A stretch of DNA of 22,814 bases from Candidatus Thorarchaeota archaeon. GTDB taxonomy: Archaea; Asgardarchaeota; Thorarchaeia; Thorarchaeales; Thorarchaeaceae. The position numbers and the translations under genes are program-made. Positions 7,313 through 16,715 of the stretch are shown here, piece after piece. The stretch's first letter is position 1. Each line of letters starts with the position of its first letter. The notes beneath the pieces are model-generated. The model did not search any database. It was not told where the DNA came from and saw only the letters and a list, made by a program, of their open reading frames with translations. The DNA lies in contig JAEORI010000125.1 in the NCBI GenBank assembly GCA_016840965.1, forward strand, positions 1-22,814, read 5' to 3'.

Positions 7313-9844
7313 ATGACATCCTCTGCATCAAGATTCAGACCAACAGTAAGAGAAGTTTCTGGAAGCCATTCACAACTGCTGAAGTGGAGTGTAGTCTTCA
7401 TCACGATACTCTTCCTATTAATCCCCGCCTCAGATGTGAGCATGGTACAACCAGTATCAATAGAAGATGCCATCCCGATGGACAACAGCTTTTCTACTTC
7501 ATCTAACTTCATCAGAGTTAAGCTTCCATATCAGGTGTTTTCATTTGCACCAGGCACCATCCCAATAGGGTCTGGATTTGCATTCGTGCATGGAGATACT
7601 ATACGCTTTAAGGATCCTATCAATCAACTCGATGACTCACTCTCCATTGGGCTTGGGGATGCATTCTATGAAACTCTCACAGGAATGGACATAGACAATG
7701 ATGGATACACTGAGTTTCTGTTCATCATGTACAATTCGACAACTGCTGACGAGGACTTGGTCATTGCTGATTTTGATGCCAGTTCTGTCACCAAGTATAA
7801 TTGTCCAATACTTGGAGCAAAAGACATTATCTTTGGGAATTTCACAGCTGATACACAGACAGATGTCGCCATCTACAATATGGACTCTATCGCTAGGATT
7901 GACCTCAGTGATGGGAGTCAAATTGGACCTCCGTACGGTGTTGGTACCGAGATTAAAAAAGCGATTACTGGGAACTTCTCGGTTTCATCACAGAATGAAA
8001 TTGCTATTCTCAGCACAGATTGGGGGTCACAAAAAGTCACTATTGAAACCATAACTGGCGACGGAATCCAATTGCGATGGAATGAGTATCCAGAACAGTC
8101 CATTGCTAGCGATATGGTACGTCACTCTAGACGAAATGAGTTGGATGATATTGCCATCACTCTAATAAACCAAAACGTAGGAATGAGCGAACTTGTCGGG
8201 GTTTATGGTAACAATCTTAGTACCATCTTTATTAAGAAGATTCCTGAATATCATGGAGAAGTCTATGTTAAAACCGGACATTTCAATGACGACTCAATAG
8301 AAGATCTTGTAGTTGTTCCCGGAATGCGATATAAGGCATGGTTCTATGATGGGAATTTAGGTACACTTCTCAGGTACTCACAGGAGGAAGTTACATGTTA
8401 TTGGGCTCGAGGTTTTGATGTAGCAGTTTTAGATTCAGATTCGTACACGGATTTAGCTATTGAAGGTCCTCGAGGTCAGTTGACATTAATTAGAGGCAGC
8501 AATGGAGTAACGGGATATGAAGAAAACCGACAACCAGGACCATTCTATCAGGTTACCACCTTTGACATTAACGAAGATGGAAGAGAGGACATCATAACTC
8601 TGATGGATACTGTTTCCATTCTTTTGAGTGATACTGAAACTCCTAATGTCGCTTTGGACCCACTTTATCCGATCCATCCGACCATCTATGACACCTATTT
8701 GAAGATTGAGCTCACAGCTAATGACAACGTGCGTGTTGATCGTGCTACGATTTTTATGAAGACAGCGACAGGAGCACCATTAACGGCTTTTATTCCTAAT
8801 GAGATGATTAGAGCTCCTAATGACAAATACATCTACATCACTACAGACTTGCTCCCAGGAGAATATCTGTATTATATCGAGGTTATTGATTCATATCTAA
8901 ATTCATTCTCCTATGGCAATGAAACCAACCCTGAAACCCTCAATGTTGAGGATCACTTCGCGGATGGATTCTTCTTCAATGCAACAATTGACCATGCAAT
9001 GGGGCATGTCTTGGCTGTAGGGAACAACTCTGCTGGAGATCAGCTGCTTCACATTGTGACCAGTGGATCCACACTAAGGATGGCGTCGCTCCGTACTTTT
9101 ACACCTAATGGGACAGTTGTTTCAGAACTATCAATCGAAAACACGACGTCATATGATACATATGAAGTATATGTTGGCATGCATGATGGCGATTCTATTT
9201 TAGATCCAGTTGTCATAAGATACAACTATACACACACTGTATTTTACATTCTTCATGGAAATGATTTGACATCGTGGAAGAATGTCAGCTATAAGGCAAT
9301 ACCAATCCTCGAGGGAGGAGCATTCAGTGTATTCGATGATGACTTGGATGGATTTGATGAAATTCATTATTTAGAGGGCGATTATGCTGCTCCAACAATT
9401 AGAAGGATAGAACATGATTTTTCAAGCGCCATAACGAATTCACTTTCCCCTAACGGTGGCGCACTAGGAATAGCATACGCCACAATTGTAGGAACTAGAC
9501 CTCAGATAGGGATTCTTAGGGAAAACAACAGAGTTGACATCCATCAAGCCTTCAACCTTACATTATTGAAAACTCTAGACTACTCCTCACCAGGTTCAAC
9601 CTTGGAAGATATGCCCCTTGGGATTATTTCTTTTGTTAACTCATCACATACAAGTGAGCAATTCCTAGTTGGATATAGTGGATGGTCGGGCGACACGCCT
9701 ACAGTCTACTTCTGCTTTGTAGATAATCAAACAGAGGTGGTAGGAAATGCCCCATTCACCGAATTACTTGGCGATCATATCAAGGGTGTATATCCCTACG
9801 ATGTAGATGGTGATTGGATTGACGAATTATTCTTCTTTGAGTAG
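7313..9844 (+). CDS. FG-GAP/VCBS propeller protein: N-terminal part of a giant surface protein interrupted by an amber codon
   Basis: 843 residues. A hydrophobic segment at about 25-40 (KWSVVFITILFLLIPAS) acts as signal peptide or anchor. Repeated FG-GAP/VCBS calcium-loop motifs follow: DIDNDGYTEF, DSDSYTDLA, DINEDGREDI, DDDLDGFDEI and DVDGDWIDEL, the metal-binding hairpins of integrin-alpha-like propellers. At about residues 440-545 an Ig/fibronectin-like insert (starting DTETPNVALDPLYP) splits two propeller halves. The ORF ends with TAG immediately after ELFFFE, in the middle of a propeller repeat. The frame stays open beyond it and continues the propeller (SIVLDFDGDYLEEFL), so this is most likely one gene with the ORF at 9899. 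Shine-Dalgarno GGTGG lies seven bases before ATG 7313. Confidence 0.9.
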   Translation: MTSSASRFRPTVREVSGSHSQLLKWSVVFITILFLLIPASDVSMVQPVSIEDAIPMDNSFSTSSNFIRVKLPYQVFSFAPGTIPIGSGFAFVHGDTIRFKDPINQLDDSLSIGLGDAFYETLTGMDIDNDGYTEFLFIMYNSTTADEDLVIADFDASSVTKYNCPILGAKDIIFGNFTADTQTDVAIYNMDSIARIDLSDGSQIGPPYGVGTEIKKAITGNFSVSSQNEIAILSTDWGSQKVTIETITGDGIQLRWNEYPEQSIASDMVRHSRRNELDDIAITLINQNVGMSELVGVYGNNLSTIFIKKIPEYHGEVYVKTGHFNDDSIEDLVVVPGMRYKAWFYDGNLGTLLRYSQEEVTCYWARGFDVAVLDSDSYTDLAIEGPRGQLTLIRGSNGVTGYEENRQPGPFYQVTTFDINEDGREDIITLMDTVSILLSDTETPNVALDPLYPIHPTIYDTYLKIELTANDNVRVDRATIFMKTATGAPLTAFIPNEMIRAPNDKYIYITTDLLPGEYLYYIEVIDSYLNSFSYGNETNPETLNVEDHFADGFFFNATIDHAMGHVLAVGNNSAGDQLLHIVTSGSTLRMASLRTFTPNGTVVSELSIENTTSYDTYEVYVGMHDGDSILDPVVIRYNYTHTVFYILHGNDLTSWKNVSYKAIPILEGGAFSVFDDDLDGFDEIHYLEGDYAAPTIRRIEHDFSSAITNSLSPNGGALGIAYATIVGTRPQIGILRENNRVDIHQAFNLTLLKTLDYSSPGSTLEDMPLGIISFVNSSHTSEQFLVGYSGWSGDTPTVYFCFVDNQTEVVGNAPFTELLGDHIKGVYPYDVDGDWIDELFFFE
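9842..9844 (+). other. In-frame amber codon joining two halves of one reading frame
   Basis: TAG stands as the only stop in a frame that is otherwise open from 7313 to 14821. The 18 codons between this TAG and the GTG at 9899 read SGNISLCDLAYASPRLWS, which looks like FG-GAP propeller sequence and links the metal loop before it with the one after it. One base change (from CAG, AAG or GAG) would make the codon sense. Confidence 0.85.
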
Positions 9845-9898
9845 TCAGGAAATATTTCGCTGTGTGACTTAGCATATGCATCACCTAGACTCTGGTCA

Positions 9899-12800
9899 GT
9901 GTTTGTTAGCGAGGCATTCACAACCAGTTCAATTGTTCTTGATTTTGATGGAGATTATTTAGAGGAATTTCTAATTGCAACATCCGATGACATGCTAACA
10001 GCAATCAGTTTCCAAGGCGCTATCGATTATCGTGCCAAAGTTGGTATGGTATTCAATATGGTTAATGTGAATAATATCGATGTTGGTGCGGGTGAAGACA
10101 TCGCGGCCTTTCCTGTACTTCGAGCACGGTATAGTTTAGCGACGATTCGTAATATTGATCTATTGTATGTTCTAAACACGACTTTATCTTTAGAGTCCAG
10201 CACAACTCTTCAAGGCAGTAACATCTGGGCAACTACTACAATTCTGAATGCTTATAATGAACCTGTTCACGACTCAATTGTTACACTGATACTTGAATAC
10301 AAATTTGGTAGTGGGACTTCACAACAAACTCTTGGATTAGTCTATGACGATATTCTGCAACTCTACACAACTACAATTGCACCAAATTGGCCAATTGGCA
10401 TGGTGAACATGACTCTCAATATTAACCATGACTACTATGATGCATATACTGAATTCCACGCAAATGCATTGAGAGTTGAATCGCCCCTTTCCATTTCTAT
10501 TATCAGGGAGCCAGTGATACTGCAAGGCAGTGACCTTGAGCTCAACATCACCGTCACTGATAGTCTTGGTGGAAAGGTCTCAAATGCTGATGTTTTACTA
10601 ACATTTGATGGCACTGAATATGTAGCAACTCATATTGAGCAATTTTACTGGATACTGATACCAAGTGTGACAAAAGCTCCAGGAAGCTATGGTTTGCTTG
10701 TTTCTGCAAATCATAGCTATGCAACTAGTGTCAAGACTCTGGCAAGCTCCATTTCAATCATTACTAATAGCTTGAGTATATCTAGAAGCTCACCTAATCA
10801 GGTGATTCAAGATGAGTACTTCGTAGTCTGGCTCAATATTACGGACATCTATGGGCATACCATCAACAGTGCAGATGTAAGAATTAGTTTTGACGGAAAT
10901 GAGTTTCCACTTACTGAGATCCAACCTGGAAGGTATCGATTAAACATTACAGCCACATTACCTGTTGGTAACTACACCGGCAAAATCACAGTGGAACATC
11001 CATATGTAGAAGGAAGAAACTTTGGCGAATTCTATATGGTAGTCCTTGGAGACCTTTATCCTGTGGTCAACTATGTTGCATCAGTCAACGGGGGAGATAA
11101 TTTCACTGTTTCCATCTTCGTCTACGACTCATATGGTGCATTCCCAGATGGTTCGTGGGCTATTGTAGAACTTGATGGATCTAACTTTACAGCATCATAC
11201 ATTTCAGGTGCAGAATTTAGCGTTGAATTGAATGCTTCATTGCCAATTGGATTTCAGAACTTTATAGTGTATGTTGGATCTGATTTTGGATATCAAAGAG
11301 CTGATTATCATAGCCTATCAGTTTTTTCGTTAGCGAACATGACGCTCGCCTCTTCACTTGGGTGGATTTTGAATCAAGGAGACTCAGCACTTCTAACCTT
11401 GACACTTGCTGATTGGGAGGGAAATCCAGTTTCTGGAGCGACTGTCACGTTGCTGAGTCCAAGCAGCCTTGCATTTATCGACAATGGAGATGGATCATAT
11501 TCAGTAACACTGGATACAGACGGATATGCTCCGGGCAATTATTCGTTGGTTGTGTTTGCAGATCATCAATACTTGTTTGAAGCTGATTTACATACCACAA
11601 TAACTGTAAACGGTCAAGCATCAGTCGATGCAGAAATACCAGAACTTGTATGGAACCACCAGGCTGTGACAATGTATTTCATGGTTAAGGACATATATGG
11701 AAACCCACTATCAGGCTTCGATTACACATTAATCTTCGCTGGCACATATTCCAAGTCAGGAACATCAGATTGGTATGAGCTGAGTTGGGAATTCCAGCCA
11801 AACCTCTATCCGGACATGTATCCTCTTGACATAATAATTGATGGCGATTTTCTCGCTCACTACGAATATACAATCTGGGTGGATGTGATGGCATCTCCAA
11901 ACTCAAACATCCTATCGCCTATGAATGAATCAATAATCGCGCAAGGTGATCAAATTAATTTTACAGTGTTTGTGGAGGATTTGATGGGATATGATATTTC
12001 AGGCTGCCAAGTTAGCGTAGCAATACATGGGAGTAGTTATACGCTAATCGAAGGAAGTTCAGGTATTTATTCTAGGAACATTCCAACAGCGGGATTCCCC
12101 TTAGGTCAGTATAGTGCAATAATCAGAGTGGTTCACACATATCTAGACACACAAGAAGTGCCAATGATTATATCACTAGAGGGTTATGCTGATGTCAAAC
12201 TAACATTTTCACCAGACCCAATTCAAAACAAGAACGATGTTACATTCAATTTCACAGTGACAGATCAATATGGAAATCCATTATCGGGTTTCAATTACAC
12301 TTTGGATTTTGCAGGAGTCTATAATCAAACTGGAATTGCGTCATCCTATCGGCTGTCATGGACTGTTGACCCAAGCTTCACACCCGGCAAATATTTCCTA
12401 AATATGACATTGAATGGAACTTACCTACTGTTTTCTTCATTAAGCTTCAGCATCGATGTATCGGGAGTTGTTTCAGCTACTATTCTTTCACCATCAAACT
12501 TTGCCTCCTTTTCACAAGGAACTCCAATTCAGTTTACAGTACTTGTTCAAGATGATCTATTCTTTAATATAACAGGAGCAGACGTAGAACTTGATCTACT
12601 AGGAAGTAACTACGCTTTAACAGAATCATCCCCGGGTATTTACACGGTGACAATCTCCACTACACAACTACCACTTGGACAATATAGCGCAAAGATTACA
12701 GCCTCACAAGGATTCATGGATACCTACACTGCTTACGTGCACTTCTCAATTACAGGTAGTGCTATTATTCATTTAGTAGTTAATCCAAGTGTTGTTTTGA

Positions 12801-14824
12801 ACTACCAAAATGTGACATTTGACATCAGTGTTGTTGACCAATGGTACAATCCAATCTATGTATTTGACTACGTGTTTGATTTTGGCGGTGTGTATTCAAT
12901 TTCAGGCACCTCTACTTCGTCCCTAAAGTCTTGGAAAATAATTCCTGATCTCGTACCAGGACTCTATATCCTAAATATTACAGTTTCAGGAGTGCATTTT
13001 CCAGCTGAAACCCTCACTGTTGATATAAGCGTAAGAAGTGATACAATAGCAACTGTACTATCTCCACTCAACGCCAGTAAATATATTCAAGGTAGAGATG
13101 ACATTCTGTTTACATTAGACCTTGAAGATATGCTTGGCAACGTAATGATTGGAGGGTCGGTTTCAGTCTTGATTCATGACTCATTCTATATTCTAACTGA
13201 CCTAGGCAATGGTACCTACTCTATATTGGTATCAACTGATGGATGGGCTGCAGGTCTGTTTAATTACACCTTGATGGTTTCTCATAGTTACTTGTCTCAA
13301 GATGTAGACATCAGAGGTTCTATCGAGATACTTGCAGAGCTGGTCTTCGATATTGAATATGCACCTGAAGAACCTGTAAAGGGAGAATTCGTAAACATCA
13401 CTATTTCAATTACAGACAAATATGGAAATCCAATGTCAGGACTTTCGGTTTATGTAACATTTCGAAATCATACGGAAATGGCTCCAGAAACAGCCCAGAA
13501 AGGCATCTACTTTGCTCGTTTCATTGTGACAGGGGTGGGATTTGGTGAGGACAGTATTATAGTTAATGCTGAAGGTATAAGATGTATTGCAGGAGTTGGG
13601 GAGGTTCCGGCATATGTAGCAGTACCCGCACCACAAATCTCGCTTAGCGCTGAGAACTTTGGAATTCTTGCGTTGGGTTCTTTCATCATTAGTTTCCTAG
13701 GTTTACTTGTGTACTTCAGAATATCATCAGGACTTTCAATCACCAGTGGGTCACAAGCCCAGCTGATGCGAGGGATCAGAAGACTGGACTATCTCTATCT
13801 TGGTATTATTGGGCTTGTTGGATTAACACTTGTTCATTCATATGTTTCTGCAGGAGCTGGTGATTACAACCTTGCAGTACTGGAGAGCGTCCTGCTACTT
13901 GGAATTTCACTAATCCTATATGGAATCTGGCTCTACAGAGACGCTACTTCAACAATACTACAATCTCAGGCTGTTAGTAGAAGAAGAATGATTCTTGGTC
14001 TATGGCACCTGATATTTGTCCCACTTGTTATCATACAATTATACGACTGGGGACGCAATATTGAGTGGCTAGATTACTATGTACTGCGAAACGTCTTCCA
14101 TCTTGGCGAACTTGCAGTGCCTACAATAATGATGACGATATTCGCAGCTTACATCTCATCCATTGTAATAGTTGTCGTTAATCTCTACAGGGAAATCAGC
14201 AAGGGGCTCTACCGAATCAGAGAAATGGCTGTACTTGGCACTCCACCGATTGTTGTCGAACAGGAATGTATTGATCTAGTTGAGAAGCTCGGATCATCAA
14301 TTCGAACGAAGTTCTTCATGTTCCTTGTTGTTCTGGCTGGCACTTCAGTTCTCACTATGGATTTTCTGAAGAGTTATTCCCTTGGCGTTATTGTTCTGAT
14401 GCCAGTTGTATTCCTTGTCGTTGTTCCATATGTATCGTCAAAGATGGCTAAAGGCATCACAAGGGTTTCAAAGAGTCGGCATGATAGACACGAAGCCAGG
14501 TCTCTAACAGAAATTGCAGATGAGGAAATCAAAACCGATACTTCCTTTGATGTTAAACCATATTACAAACCAGAATCAGAGAGTGATTCCAAAGAGATGG
14601 AAACAACTTCTGTTGAAGAGGAATATGAACTTGAGGAGGAAAGTAGAGAGTCAGTAGCAAGTCGAGGTCTGACTAAGAAAGAGCTTATTGATCTTCTTCC
14701 AGAAAAAGTGAAAGAATCAGTTGGGCTCGATGAACTGAAGAAGCTTTCCAAGGACCAGATAGAAGCTCTTGTGGAACTAGAAGAGATGGGAAAAAAGAGT
14801 ACAGATACTGAAACTAGCGAGTAG
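9899..14824 (+). CDS. Ig-repeat, seven-helix membrane protein: C-terminal part of the giant surface protein
   Basis: 1641 residues from a GTG that has no Shine-Dalgarno site and no signal peptide; the true N-terminus is probably the FG-GAP ORF before it. It opens with a last propeller repeat (DFDGDYLEEFLIA). About 12 Ig-like beta-sandwich domains of 90-100 residues follow, with recurrent D..GN.(I/L)SG and GxYSxxI motifs and many NxT/S sequons. Seven hydrophobic helices lie between about 13660 and 14445 (the first FGILALGSFIISFLGLLVYF, the last LGVIVLMPVVFLVVVPYV). The tail is cytoplasmic, about 125 residues, acidic (EEEYELEEESRES) and ends with a helical LTKKELIDLLPEKVKESVG segment. Inferred topology: extracellular stalk, membrane bundle, intracellular tail. 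An adhesin or surface sensor is plausible; no enzyme motif is visible. Confidence 0.9.
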   Translation: MFVSEAFTTSSIVLDFDGDYLEEFLIATSDDMLTAISFQGAIDYRAKVGMVFNMVNVNNIDVGAGEDIAAFPVLRARYSLATIRNIDLLYVLNTTLSLESSTTLQGSNIWATTTILNAYNEPVHDSIVTLILEYKFGSGTSQQTLGLVYDDILQLYTTTIAPNWPIGMVNMTLNINHDYYDAYTEFHANALRVESPLSISIIREPVILQGSDLELNITVTDSLGGKVSNADVLLTFDGTEYVATHIEQFYWILIPSVTKAPGSYGLLVSANHSYATSVKTLASSISIITNSLSISRSSPNQVIQDEYFVVWLNITDIYGHTINSADVRISFDGNEFPLTEIQPGRYRLNITATLPVGNYTGKITVEHPYVEGRNFGEFYMVVLGDLYPVVNYVASVNGGDNFTVSIFVYDSYGAFPDGSWAIVELDGSNFTASYISGAEFSVELNASLPIGFQNFIVYVGSDFGYQRADYHSLSVFSLANMTLASSLGWILNQGDSALLTLTLADWEGNPVSGATVTLLSPSSLAFIDNGDGSYSVTLDTDGYAPGNYSLVVFADHQYLFEADLHTTITVNGQASVDAEIPELVWNHQAVTMYFMVKDIYGNPLSGFDYTLIFAGTYSKSGTSDWYELSWEFQPNLYPDMYPLDIIIDGDFLAHYEYTIWVDVMASPNSNILSPMNESIIAQGDQINFTVFVEDLMGYDISGCQVSVAIHGSSYTLIEGSSGIYSRNIPTAGFPLGQYSAIIRVVHTYLDTQEVPMIISLEGYADVKLTFSPDPIQNKNDVTFNFTVTDQYGNPLSGFNYTLDFAGVYNQTGIASSYRLSWTVDPSFTPGKYFLNMTLNGTYLLFSSLSFSIDVSGVVSATILSPSNFASFSQGTPIQFTVLVQDDLFFNITGADVELDLLGSNYALTESSPGIYTVTISTTQLPLGQYSAKITASQGFMDTYTAYVHFSITGSAIIHLVVNPSVVLNYQNVTFDISVVDQWYNPIYVFDYVFDFGGVYSISGTSTSSLKSWKIIPDLVPGLYILNITVSGVHFPAETLTVDISVRSDTIATVLSPLNASKYIQGRDDILFTLDLEDMLGNVMIGGSVSVLIHDSFYILTDLGNGTYSILVSTDGWAAGLFNYTLMVSHSYLSQDVDIRGSIEILAELVFDIEYAPEEPVKGEFVNITISITDKYGNPMSGLSVYVTFRNHTEMAPETAQKGIYFARFIVTGVGFGEDSIIVNAEGIRCIAGVGEVPAYVAVPAPQISLSAENFGILALGSFIISFLGLLVYFRISSGLSITSGSQAQLMRGIRRLDYLYLGIIGLVGLTLVHSYVSAGAGDYNLAVLESVLLLGISLILYGIWLYRDATSTILQSQAVSRRRMILGLWHLIFVPLVIIQLYDWGRNIEWLDYYVLRNVFHLGELAVPTIMMTIFAAYISSIVIVVVNLYREISKGLYRIREMAVLGTPPIVVEQECIDLVEKLGSSIRTKFFMFLVVLAGTSVLTMDFLKSYSLGVIVLMPVVFLVVVPYVSSKMAKGITRVSKSRHDRHEARSLTEIADEEIKTDTSFDVKPYYKPESESDSKEMETTSVEEEYELEEESRESVASRGLTKKELIDLLPEKVKESVGLDELKKLSKDQIEALVELEEMGKKSTDTETSE
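11618..13335 (+). repeat. Three tandem copies of a two-domain (about 570-bp) Ig dyad
   Basis: At protein level two Ig types alternate. Type B has YGNPLSGFxYTLxFAGxY, then SGTS, then LSW and PGxYxLNI, and begins near 11618, 12184 and 12757. Type A has ILSPxN, xQGxxIxFTV, GSxYxL and PLGQYSA, and begins near 11891, 12466 and 13036. The B-to-B period is about 190 residues. DNA identity between copies is modest, so the duplication is old; the third dyad is the most diverged. Confidence 0.75.
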
Positions 14825-14848
14825 CAAGCAGTTCTGGACAAGAAAGCC

Positions 14849-14867
14849 GTGCTGCTTGATGCAGCAC
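14849..14867. terminator. Hairpin between convergent genes
   Basis: GTGCTGC-TTGAT-GCAGCAC forms a perfect 7-bp stem with a 5-base loop. It lies between the stop of the giant protein (14824) and the stop of the convergent VWA gene (14877). On the minus strand it is followed by GGCTTTCTTG, a weak pyrimidine run. It could serve either gene. Confidence 0.5.
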
Positions 14868-14876
14868 CTAAAGTGG

Positions 14877-15770
14877 CTACTTCCGTGACTTGGACTTCAG
14901 TTGTCGTACAGCCTCACGGATGTCAGCCTCATCAATCTCTTGTTCTTCCATCATGAGATCTTCCTTCGCGGCTGCAGGAGCACTAGCTGGTCTTGCAGCC
15001 ATTGCTCTCTTCTTTACACCCTTTGCTTGAATCTTTGAAACAATCTCAGAGATTTTCTCATCGGTGAAATCCTCATCTGCAGGGAACTCATCCATACTGA
15101 CACCCATGTCTTCAAGGATTGTCTTCTGGATTGCTAGTTTGTCAATCTCTTCTACTGCAATCCCTGTAATAATATTGACAAGAAGGTCAGCTTTTTCGAG
15201 TGGGAAGAATCTCCCTTGAGAGTCAGCTGCAATCCGCTCATATGTCTTGACCGCATTCTGATAGTTCGCAATTTCAGGAAAGCAACCTACAGTATGGATA
15301 ACAATTCCTTTCGCAAATGCATTCTTCGCTTCTTTTTCCCCTTTTGCACCATCTGGAGTTCCCTTAGGCCACCGGTCTCCAGACTCCACACCATGAGGTG
15401 GTGCATCTCCTACTAGTACAGCAATCTTTGCGGACTCATTAAGAAACTCCATTTTGTTCATAACTTGAAGTGCAGTAGAAACAGCCTCTGGACCGTCTCC
15501 GCCTCCTGATGCATCCATCTGCATAACGTAGCTTTCTATTCTTGATGTATCTGGAGAGAGTTCGTATTTCTGAGTGACATATGTTGTTTCTTCTGGAGGA
15601 TGGTCTCGATAAGATACAAGACCAACTCGAAGTCTATGACATAACTCTTCTTTCTTGATTGTGCGAATGATTTCTAGAATCTTAGTCTTCACAGTATTGA
15701 TGTAGGGACCCATAGATCCTGTATTATCAACAACAAAAACCAGATCCAGTTGTCCTATTTTCTCAGACAA
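14877..15770 (-). CDS. Cytosolic VWA-domain protein with intact MIDAS
   Basis: 297 residues. The von Willebrand A domain fills the first about 210 residues and carries all MIDAS elements: DNTGS (D15, T17, S19), SGGGDGPEA (88-96) and GDAPPHG with D122. This predicts Mg2+-dependent protein binding, as in VWA proteins of the alpha-kinase-associated group, which share the GGGDGPEA stretch. There is no signal peptide or membrane helix. The C-terminal about 85 residues are helical and charged with an Ala-rich linker (ARPASAPAAAKED) and a basic end (LKSKSRK). The start is TTG, backed by GAGGAG six bases upstream. It is convergent with the giant FG-GAP/Ig protein. Partner unknown. Confidence 0.88.
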   Translation of the reverse strand: MSEKIGQLDLVFVVDNTGSMGPYINTVKTKILEIIRTIKKEELCHRLRVGLVSYRDHPPEETTYVTQKYELSPDTSRIESYVMQMDASGGGDGPEAVSTALQVMNKMEFLNESAKIAVLVGDAPPHGVESGDRWPKGTPDGAKGEKEAKNAFAKGIVIHTVGCFPEIANYQNAVKTYERIAADSQGRFFPLEKADLLVNIITGIAVEEIDKLAIQKTILEDMGVSMDEFPADEDFTDEKISEIVSKIQAKGVKKRAMAARPASAPAAAKEDLMMEEQEIDEADIREAVRQLKSKSRK

Positions 15771-15928
15771 TTAAATCTCCTCTTGGTAGCGTACTATAGA
15801 TTCAACAGAATTAGTTGAACCATAGCTTAGCGGGTTTCCGCCATGAGCGAAGATAAGTCTTAGCATGTTCTTCCCTCTTGATTTATAGGGAACATCGTTA
15901 GAGGAAGTTCGGATGGAGAACCTTGATC

Positions 15929-16621
15929 ATGAAGGTATTCGAAGACAAATCAATTAGGGACTTTTTGGTTATTCACGCTATTTTTGCATTCCTTGCAGTC
16001 CTAGCTCTTCTGATACCAGTGGCAGCGCCAATAAGCAGTAAACTACTATTGGTGGTAATTGTCTACAACGGGTTGATTTTCTTGGAAGCAGTTCAGAAAG
16101 GATACAAGGATTGGATGAGCATGTGGGTATTTGCCATCATCCTTAGCATACTAATGGTGTTCCCGGATTGGTATCTTTCTGAAACGTTAGGGGCACTACA
16201 ATTTCCTGTCGACGGATTTCCAATGATTGGAGGGGCGATACCCATCTACATGGCGGGATTATGGACAATCCCATTCTTCACAATCATGTATATTGGTAAA
16301 CAGGTTGAAGAGCGAAAATCCGTGAATTTTTCGTATATTATAGTGTCAGTACTCTCAATTGCGATTTTTACCCTTGCTGAGCTGACATTAGTTTACCTAC
16401 CTTCATGGACAGCAACTGTGAACGGAATGACAGGAAATCTTGCTTGGTATATTATCATTCCAGAGTTGATCTTGGGACTCTCCGCATTCATCTGTTACAA
16501 TGTCATCAGAGACAGAAGCATTGGAAATAAAATCCTTGGAGCATTCACGGTAATGATATTCTATATTGGTAATGCTTCATTCTTCTTCTTTCTAATTGAA
16601 ACACTCCTCCTTGGGTCATAG
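15929..16621 (+). CDS. Seven-helix integral membrane protein, function unknown
   Basis: The 230-residue protein is almost wholly hydrophobic. Seven segments can be assigned: FLVIHAIFAFLAVLALLI, KLLLVVIVYNGLIFLEA, WVFAIILSILMVF, IYMAGLWTIPFFTIMYI, YIIVSVLSIAIFTLAELTLV, WYIIIPELILGLSAFICY and AFTVMIFYIGNASFFFFLI. Loops are short, with acidic FPDWYLSET and basic KQVEERKS. No retinal-binding Lys signature or transporter motif is recognised. ATG 15929 has GGAG ten bases upstream; an in-frame TTG at 15923 would add two residues. The gene ends 94 bases before NAD synthetase, but no functional connection is evident. Confidence 0.8.
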   Translation: MKVFEDKSIRDFLVIHAIFAFLAVLALLIPVAAPISSKLLLVVIVYNGLIFLEAVQKGYKDWMSMWVFAIILSILMVFPDWYLSETLGALQFPVDGFPMIGGAIPIYMAGLWTIPFFTIMYIGKQVEERKSVNFSYIIVSVLSIAIFTLAELTLVYLPSWTATVNGMTGNLAWYIIIPELILGLSAFICYNVIRDRSIGNKILGAFTVMIFYIGNASFFFFLIETLLLGS

Positions 16622-16715
16622 TCATTTATGGACATAGATTTCATTCATTTGGCAAATGTTGCCACCCAAGTAAGCTACAAAAGGGCCTCCGAAGTTGATT
16701 TGATGAGGGATTTGT

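Noticed and set aside
9899..9901. GTG 9899 as a genuine start of an independent gene
   Set aside because: No Shine-Dalgarno site, no TATA box and no signal peptide; upstream in-frame codons continue the same domain. It is kept as a CDS boundary only because the TAG precedes it.
14841..14954. Extension of the giant protein beyond its TAG at 14824
   Set aside because: The frame stays open for about 40 codons, but these cover a hairpin and the antisense of the VWA gene and are unlike the protein's tail.
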